Assembly: GCA_944358825.1 (NCBI GenBank)
Contig: CALVSA010000006.1
Location: 1 to 48,325 of the forward strand
Origin: an uncultured Bacilli bacterium
Lineage (GTDB): Bacteria > Bacillota_I > Bacilli_A > RF39 > UBA660
Direction of reading: 5' to 3'
DNA length: 48,325 bases
The notes under the pieces are model-generated. The model was not told the DNA's origin and did not search any database. It saw only the letters and a list, made by a program, of their open reading frames with translations. Position numbers and translations under genes: made by a program. Below, one piece after another: positions 44,028 to 48,325 of this stretch. Position 1 is the stretch's first letter; the number at the start of each line of letters is the position of its first letter.

Positions 44028-44216
44028 CTAAAAAAACAACAAATTGAATAAAACTAAGCCAACCATCGCTGGTATTCCCAAAACTGAAACAAATGCAATC
44101 GTTACTATATTAATAGGAATAATTGCATTAAATGAAATTGCTAATTTATTATAAGCATACAATAAAATTGCAGCCATAATCACTTTTTTTAATACAAGAA
44201 AAAATTTTTTTAACAT
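44028..44216 (-). CDS. BofA-like small membrane protein
   Basis: A 62-residue protein with two hydrophobic helices and the motif INIVTIAFVSVLGIPAMVGL, which matches the C-terminal half of the BofA family (iNivTi...lGiPG). In Bacillus BofA holds the SpoIVFB protease inactive until pro-SigK processing. It is shorter than the Bacillus protein (87), missing part of the N-terminal helix. The place after recR is the classical one for bofA. ATG 44216 with GGGTGATAG upstream is the start. Confidence 0.82.
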   Translation of the reverse strand: MLKKFFLVLKKVIMAAILLYAYNKLAISFNAIIPINIVTIAFVSVLGIPAMVGLVLFNLLFF

Positions 44217-44253
44217 ACTATCACCCAATAAAAAATATGTTAAAATTATAAAT

Positions 44254-44850
44254 TTATGTAAAATCTTTTCGCTGTTCTAAAGCCATTTCCAAAGTCATCG
44301 TATCAATATATTCCATATCAGTTCCTATTGGAATACCAGTAGCTATTTTAGTAACTTTTATCTCATAAGGCTCAAGAATTTTTTTTATATACTGCATAGT
44401 TGTCTCACCTTCAATAGTTGGTTTTAACGCTAAAATTATTTCCTTTGCTTCATTTTTATTAATCCTATCTACAAGTGCATCAATAGCAATATCTTCTGGA
44501 TTTATACCATCAAGTGGAGAAATTAAGCCCCCTAAAACATGATAAACACCATCATAAATACCTAATTTCTCAAATAAAAACACATCTTTAGGCTTTTCCA
44601 CAACAAAAATATTTTTGCGATTTCTGCTCTCATTTTGACAAATAGAACATAGTTCTCCCTCACATATACTACCACAAATACGACATCTACCAATTTTTTC
44701 TTTAACTTCAATTATTGCATCTGCAAAACTTTGTAATTTATCTTTATCAAAATTAATCAAAGAAAAAGTTAGCCTTTCAGCGCTTTTATCACCTATTCCA
44801 GGAAAATCTTTAAAATTATCAATAATTTTTTTTATAACACTAGGATACAT
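44254..44850 (-). CDS. recR: Recombination mediator RecR
   Basis: With RecO it loads RecA at gaps. The helix-hairpin-helix part is DNFKDFPGIGDKSAERL; the zinc finger is CRICGSICEGELCSIC; the Toprim region begins FVVEKPKDVFLFE and has YHVLGGLISPLDGI; the Walker-like ATKIATGIPIG follows. The length of 198 residues is standard. The start codon abuts the ebfC stop, so the two are coupled. Confidence 0.97.
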   Translation of the reverse strand: MYPSVIKKIIDNFKDFPGIGDKSAERLTFSLINFDKDKLQSFADAIIEVKEKIGRCRICGSICEGELCSICQNESRNRKNIFVVEKPKDVFLFEKLGIYDGVYHVLGGLISPLDGINPEDIAIDALVDRINKNEAKEIILALKPTIEGETTMQYIKKILEPYEIKVTKIATGIPIGTDMEYIDTMTLEMALEQRKDFT

Positions 44851-45150
44851 TTACATTAACCCACTTAATCCATTACCATACTTAGCCAACTTACTTTCCT
44901 TATCTTTATCAACTTTTTTAACAGCATCGTTAACAGCTACTAAAATCATATCTTCTAACATTTCCAAATCTTCTGCATCAAATTCAGAATCTTTTTTAAT
45001 TTCTACAGACACTAGTTCCTTTTTACCATTCATTTTAACAAATACTAAAGAGGAACTCCCTTCATATATAGTATTTTCTAAATCTTTTTGTGTTTTTTGT
45101 AACTCCTTTTGCATCATTTGAGCTTGTTTCATTAAAGCTTGCATATTCAT
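44851..45150 (-). CDS. Nucleoid-associated protein EbfC/YbaB
   Basis: A 99-residue YbaB/EbfC homodimer with tweezer-like shape that binds DNA. MQALMKQAQMMQKELQKTQ is the N-terminal helix and VSVEIKKDSEF and EDMILVAVNDAVKKV complete the fold. GAAAGGTGATAG precedes the ATG. The dnaX-ebfC-recR order is conserved across bacteria. Confidence 0.95.
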   Translation of the reverse strand: MNMQALMKQAQMMQKELQKTQKDLENTIYEGSSSLVFVKMNGKKELVSVEIKKDSEFDAEDLEMLEDMILVAVNDAVKKVDKDKESKLAKYGNGLSGLM

Positions 45151-45164
45151 ACTATCACCTTTCC

Positions 45165-46829
45165 TTATCTATATTCTATTATATCTTCTCCAAATAATTC
45201 AACTAATTTATCTACAGGAGAATCATTTTTTTTATTTTCATTATTATTTGCAATATTTTTTTCTTCTTTTAAAGAATACTTAATACCTTTTTTTAAATTA
45301 CTTACATAATTATTTCTCTCTTTATTCCAACGCTCAACAGAAATAGAAACCACTTTATATTTATTATGATAGATTTCAAATAATAAATTAGATATCTCAT
45401 CAGAAAGCTCATTCAAACGAAACGAAGTAGCTTCATACTTACATTCTAAAATTATATATTCAACAGATGCCACAACCGGAATAACATCAGAAAGAAGTCC
45501 TGCAATTACATTAAATCGATCATCTAATAAATAATCAGAAATCTTACTCCAACTACTTTTAATATCATTTAAAATAGATTTTTCTGCAGTAGCTAAAGCA
45601 TTATTAATTCTAACCTCAACATCTATTAATACATTATAATTAACCTTTTTTTCCTGATTCACAACTTTTTCTACTTTTTTAACTTTATTTTCTTCTTCAA
45701 CAACTTCTTCTTTTTTTATTATTTCCTGGGAAATATTCTCTGTATTATTATTATCACTATTATTAAAAGAACTAATTTTTAACAATGTAACAATTAACAA
45801 AATAGCAGGATAACTAGCAAGTTTTATTTTAGATAATAGTTCATTAAGTTCTTCTATATAGTAAAATATTGTACTATCGTCCAAATAATTAGATATTTTT
45901 TCAATTTTATCATTCTTATCCCCTATTTTAGACATAACATTACTATTTTTAAATATTAAAACATCTTTTAAAAATATAATAATTTCCTCGACAAATTTAT
46001 TAATGTTTTTCCCATTCTTATCGATATTTTCAACAAAAGCAATAATTTCTTTATTATTTTTATCAATAACAAATTTTAAAACTTCATACAACTCATCATA
46101 AGAAACAGAACCATTAATTTTAAAAACGTCTGAAATATTAATCTTTCCACTCTCATAAGCAGTTAACTGATCTAATAAATTAATTGCATCCCTTAATCCT
46201 CCATCTGCAAGACGAGCAATTTCGTAGAGTGCATCCTCTTCTATTTCAATTTCTTCCATTTCACTAATTTTTTTAAGTCTATCAACAATTGCTACATCAT
46301 CTATTTTAGTAAATTGAAATTTCTGACATCTAGAAGAAATAGTAAGCGGAATCTTATAAAATTCAGTAGTTGCTAAAATAAAAATAACATGAGATGGTGG
46401 TTCCTCCAAAGTTTTTAACAAAGCATTAAAAGCTTGAGTAGTCAACATATGAACTTCATCGATAATATAAACCTTGTATTTACAACTACTAGGAACAAAA
46501 TTAACTTTATCACGTATTTCTCTAATTTCTTCAATACCATTATTACTAGCAGCATCTATTTCAACAACATCATTACTATTTAAAATATTCAAACAACTAT
46601 CGCAATTATTACAAGGTTTACCATCAATTAAATGCTCACAATTAACCATTTTAGCAATTATTTTAGCAGTCGTGGTTTTACCAGTACCTCTAGGACCAGA
46701 AAATAAATACGCATGCGATACTTTATTATTAACAATAGCATTACTAATTACCTTAATAATCTTTTCTTGTCCGACAACATCTTCAAAAGAATCAGGTCGA
46801 TATTTTCTATATAAAGCTAAATATCCCAT
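45165..46829 (-). CDS. dnaX: DNA polymerase III gamma/tau subunit DnaX
   Basis: The clamp-loader motor. ATG 46829 with GTGGGGTGAA upstream gives the family N-terminus GYLALYRKYRPDSFEDVVGQ; the longer open frame is not translated. Walker A is FSGPRGTGKTTTAK, the zinc module is CEHLIDGKPCNNCDSC, Walker B is VYIIDEVHMLTTQAFNAL, and the SRC finger is ISSRCQKFQF. After residue 370 comes a low-complexity Lys/Glu/Asn-rich stretch and a tau-like C-terminal domain, so 554 residues represent the tau form. A one-mismatch Noc-type site lies in the low-complexity region (45721). Usual cluster with ebfC and recR. Confidence 0.97.
   Translation of the reverse strand: MGYLALYRKYRPDSFEDVVGQEKIIKVISNAIVNNKVSHAYLFSGPRGTGKTTTAKIIAKMVNCEHLIDGKPCNNCDSCLNILNSNDVVEIDAASNNGIEEIREIRDKVNFVPSSCKYKVYIIDEVHMLTTQAFNALLKTLEEPPSHVIFILATTEFYKIPLTISSRCQKFQFTKIDDVAIVDRLKKISEMEEIEIEEDALYEIARLADGGLRDAINLLDQLTAYESGKINISDVFKINGSVSYDELYEVLKFVIDKNNKEIIAFVENIDKNGKNINKFVEEIIIFLKDVLIFKNSNVMSKIGDKNDKIEKISNYLDDSTIFYYIEELNELLSKIKLASYPAILLIVTLLKISSFNNSDNNNTENISQEIIKKEEVVEEENKVKKVEKVVNQEKKVNYNVLIDVEVRINNALATAEKSILNDIKSSWSKISDYLLDDRFNVIAGLLSDVIPVVASVEYIILECKYEATSFRLNELSDEISNLLFEIYHNKYKVVSISVERWNKERNNYVSNLKKGIKYSLKEEKNIANNNENKKNDSPVDKLVELFGEDIIEYR
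45721..45734. promoter_or_regulatory. Degenerate Noc-type palindrome inside dnaX
   Basis: ATTTCCTGGGAAAT differs from the Noc consensus ATTTCCCGGGAAAT at one position. It may be a weak site or chance. Confidence 0.3.
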
Positions 46830-47006
46830 ATTGTATTCACCCCACAAACATATTATAACATAGCAAAAACGCTTTATCAACAAAAAGCTTTTATATTTCA
46901 ACACTTTATTTACAGCAATTTTTTGTATTAATTTTTAATTTTTTTATTTAAATTTAAAATTTTCTTTTTTATTTTGGATTTTTAAGACAAAAAAATAAGA
47001 CAAATT

Positions 47007-47020
47007 ATTTCCCGGGAAAT
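47007..47020. promoter_or_regulatory. Noc-binding site NBS-1 downstream of tadA
   Basis: A perfect ATTTCCCGGGAAAT, the nucleoid-occlusion Noc site of B. subtilis. It lies three bases beyond the tadA stop in the 193-base gap before dnaX. That gap otherwise holds AT-rich sequence with no gene visible. Confidence 0.8.
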
Positions 47021-47022
47021 AT

Positions 47023-47433
47023 TCATCTTCTATTTTCAAAAAAAACTTGCAATAATTCCAAACATTCATCCTTCTTAATACCATTAACTACCTCAAAATT
47101 ATTTCCCGGGAAATAATTACCAACTTTTTTAACTCCATAAACAAGTCTAGAAATTCTACTCTCCATAATAGCTCCCATACACATCATACAAGGCTCAAAA
47201 GTAGTATAAATACAACAACCATCTAATCTCCAACTATCTAATTTTCTACAAGCTTCCTCAATAGCAATAATTTCAGCATGTCTAGTAACATTTTTATCAT
47301 TTTCACGTCTATTATAAGCTTTAGAAATAACAATACCATCTTTAACAACAATAGCTCCTACTGGAACTTCATTTAAAGCATAAGCAATTTTAGCCTGTTC
47401 AAGAGCAATATCCATATATTCTACATCATCCAT
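47023..47433 (-). CDS. tadA: tRNA(adenine34) deaminase TadA
   Basis: It deaminates A34 to inosine in tRNA-Arg(ACG), acting as a zinc dimer. VPVGAIVVKDG, the HAE motif in TRHAEIIAIEEA, and the EPCMMCMGAI zinc motif are intact. The C-terminal part is shortened: after LVYGVKK the usual GAxGSxxNLLxxxxxNH loop is replaced by VGNYFPGNNFEVVNGI, about 12 residues shorter. The bases coding NYFPGNN are a perfect Noc-site palindrome. ATG 47433 with GAGGTGTTG upstream gives 136 residues. In Bacillus the SRP RNA lies after tadA; here it lies before it. Confidence 0.95.
   Translation of the reverse strand: MDDVEYMDIALEQAKIAYALNEVPVGAIVVKDGIVISKAYNRRENDKNVTRHAEIIAIEEACRKLDSWRLDGCCIYTTFEPCMMCMGAIMESRISRLVYGVKKVGNYFPGNNFEVVNGIKKDECLELLQVFFENRR
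47097..47118. promoter_or_regulatory. Noc-binding site NBS-2 inside tadA
   Basis: Core ATTTCCCGGGAAAT at 47101-47114 sits at the centre of a 22-bp perfect palindrome. It is within the tadA reading frame, coding for NYFPGNN. Confidence 0.8.
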
Positions 47434-47450
47434 AAACAACACCTCATCAA

Positions 47451-47472
47451 AAATATTTCCCGGGAAATATTT
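47451..47472. promoter_or_regulatory. Noc-binding site NBS-3 upstream of tadA
   Basis: Core ATTTCCCGGGAAAT at 47455-47468 inside a 22-bp perfect palindrome, in the 93-base gap between the SRP RNA and the tadA start. Confidence 0.8.
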
Positions 47473-47526
47473 TTATATAATCTTCGTATATCAACAATTA
47501 TTATTAATTAACTATAAATAATTAAA

Positions 47527-47603
47527 AAAAGACACACACAATAAGTGATTGTTAGAGCTGCTGTCTTCCAACCCTGACTCGGTTCCAATATTATTGTTGT
47601 GCC
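47527..47603 (-). ncRNA. ffs: Small signal recognition particle RNA (4.5S-type)
   Basis: The minus strand holds the SRP domain IV signature: GTCAGG, a GGAA tetraloop region (GTTGGAAGAC), then AGCAGC. The 5' end GGCACAACAATAA pairs with TTATTGTGTGTC at the 3' end (one bulged A), closing a long hairpin of about 70 bases. A T-run follows as terminator (47533-47526). A good promoter ends seven bases before the predicted 5' end. The RNA lacks an Alu domain, unlike the larger Bacillus scRNA, and looks like the minimal 4.5S type. It binds Ffh for cotranslational targeting. Location next to tadA and dnaX supports the call. Confidence 0.88.
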
Positions 47604-47609
47604 ACATAT

Positions 47610-47638
47610 AATATATTATATTTTGTCAGAAAAATCAA
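47610..47638 (-). promoter_or_regulatory. Promoter of the SRP RNA
   Basis: -35 TTGATT (47638-47633), 17-base spacer, -10 TATATT (47615-47610), predicted start at about 47603. Confidence 0.65.
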
Positions 47639-47731
47639 TACCTTTTACTCAATTATTTTAATTAACTCAGCCGACACATACATTTGTTTGTTTTTTTATA
47701 CAACAATTAATTATTAATATACGAATATATG

Positions 47732-48325
47732 CTATGTTTCACGTGAAACATAGCTATCTATATATAATTTTATTTAAGGTTTCACGTGAAACATAGATAT
47801 TAATATATAATTATATTTAAGGTTTCACGTGAAACATAGCTAATAATATATATTTTTATTCAAGGTTTCACGTGAAACATAGCTATCTATATATAATTTT
47901 ATTTAAGGTTTCACGTGGAACATAGCATCTATATATAATTTTATTTAAAGTTTCACGTGGAACATAGCTATCTATATATAATTTTATTTAAAGTTTCACG
48001 TGGAACATAGCTATCTATATATAATTTTATTTAAAGTTTCACGTGAAACATAGATATTAATATATAATTTTATTTAAGGTTTCACGTGGAACATAGATAT
48101 CTATATATTTTTTTATTCAAGGTTTCACGTGAAACATAGATATCTATATATTTTTTTTATTCAAGGTTTCACGTGAAACATAGATATCTATATATAATTT
48201 TATTCAAGGTTTCACGTGAAACATAGATATTAATATATAATTTTATTTAAGGTTTCACGTGAAACATAGATATTAATATATAATTTTATTTAAGGTTTCA
48301 CGTGAAACATAGATATTAATATATA
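47732..48325. repeat. Tandem parS array (ParB centromere), at least 14 sites, open at the window edge
   Basis: Fourteen 16-bp parS motifs start at 47735, 47778, 47821, 47864, 47907, 47949, 47992, 48035, 48078, 48121, 48165, 48208, 48251 and 48294. Spacing is 43 bp except one 42 and one 44. The first is the perfect palindrome TGTTTCACGTGAAACA; others begin GG or AG. Sites 5, 6, 7 and 9 end GTGGAACA, the asymmetric form known from Bacillus (TGTTCCACGTGAAACA). Spacers are AT-rich and repeat with small changes (TATCTATATATAATTTTATT). The last unit continues to 48325, so the true number is higher. This is the predicted loading site for the ParB encoded at 21627. No gene is seen in it. Confidence 0.95.

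Noticed and set aside
47527-47603. tRNA-like stem region
   Set aside because: No anticodon arm or T-loop consensus; the GTCAGG, GGAA loop and AGCAGC fit the SRP RNA.
47732-48325. CRISPR-like regular repeats
   Set aside because: The conserved part is a 16-bp palindrome identical to parS and the spacers are themselves near-identical AT-rich repeats; no cas genes are nearby.

Overview
The window is a very AT-rich, gene-dense bacterial chromosome segment using the standard genetic code. It has strong Shine-Dalgarno sites, many overlapping genes and Firmicutes-type genes. Gene order points to the class Bacilli and to the origin-proximal part of the chromosome. Read on the minus strand from 47.6 kb down to 29 kb, the order is SRP RNA, tadA, dnaX, ebfC, recR, bofA, holB, ricT, trmN6-like, rsmI, pth, mfd, spoVT, dut, metG, tatD, 3D-domain protein, ksgA, yabG, veg, spoVG, yabP, yabQ, divIC, then tilS and ftsH on the plus strand. 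This is a condensed version of the Bacillus subtilis region from tadA to ftsH. Sporulation genes (yabG, yabP, yabQ, spoVT, spoVG, a bofA-like gene, a SigE/SigK-like sigma factor) sit in a compact AT-rich genome, which suggests an uncultured gut-type member of the Bacilli (RF39-like) that sporulates or descends from a sporulating ancestor. The taxonomic placement is inference.

Layout. 0-6.2 kb: secA, a D,D-carboxypeptidase and an ABC transporter pair. 6.2-11.5 kb: hpf, the sigma factor, and an nrnA-ackA-ppaC cluster. 11.6-15.3 kb: a plus-strand operon of three envelope proteins (a two-module exported protein, a phosphodiester glycosidase and a CapA-like metallophosphatase). 15.3-20.3 kb: clpC, an unknown exported protein and a lone VirD4/TraG-type ATPase. 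20.4-25.2 kb: a DUF1848 protein, a cold-shock protein, parB-parA, and a TasA-like surface protein with a long 5' leader. 25.2-29.1 kb: alkD-like gene, tilS and ftsH. 29.1-47.5 kb: the Bacillus-like housekeeping and sporulation block on the minus strand. 47.5-48.3 kb: SRP RNA and a tandem array of ParB-binding sites.

The most striking element is at the right edge. Fourteen parS sites (core TTTCACGTGAAA or a one-base variant) repeat about every 43 bp from 47735 and run off the window. Chromosomal parS sites of Bacilli are normally single and scattered. This array has the architecture and period of the F-plasmid sopC centromere but is built of chromosomal parS motifs. Just beside it, in and around tadA, are three perfect copies of the Noc nucleoid-occlusion site ATTTCCCGGGAAAT; one of them lies in the tadA coding sequence, where the usual TadA loop is shortened. 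The window therefore carries parA, parB, a dense centromere-like array and a Noc-site cluster, probably close to oriC.

Second in interest is the surface protein gene at 23.5-24.8 kb. Its 3' end contains a 100-bp patch of 52% G+C with C/T-ending codons, unlike everything around it (possible diversified or recombined segment). Its promoter drives a leader with a possible 28-codon reading frame followed by an intrinsic terminator placed just before the structural gene.
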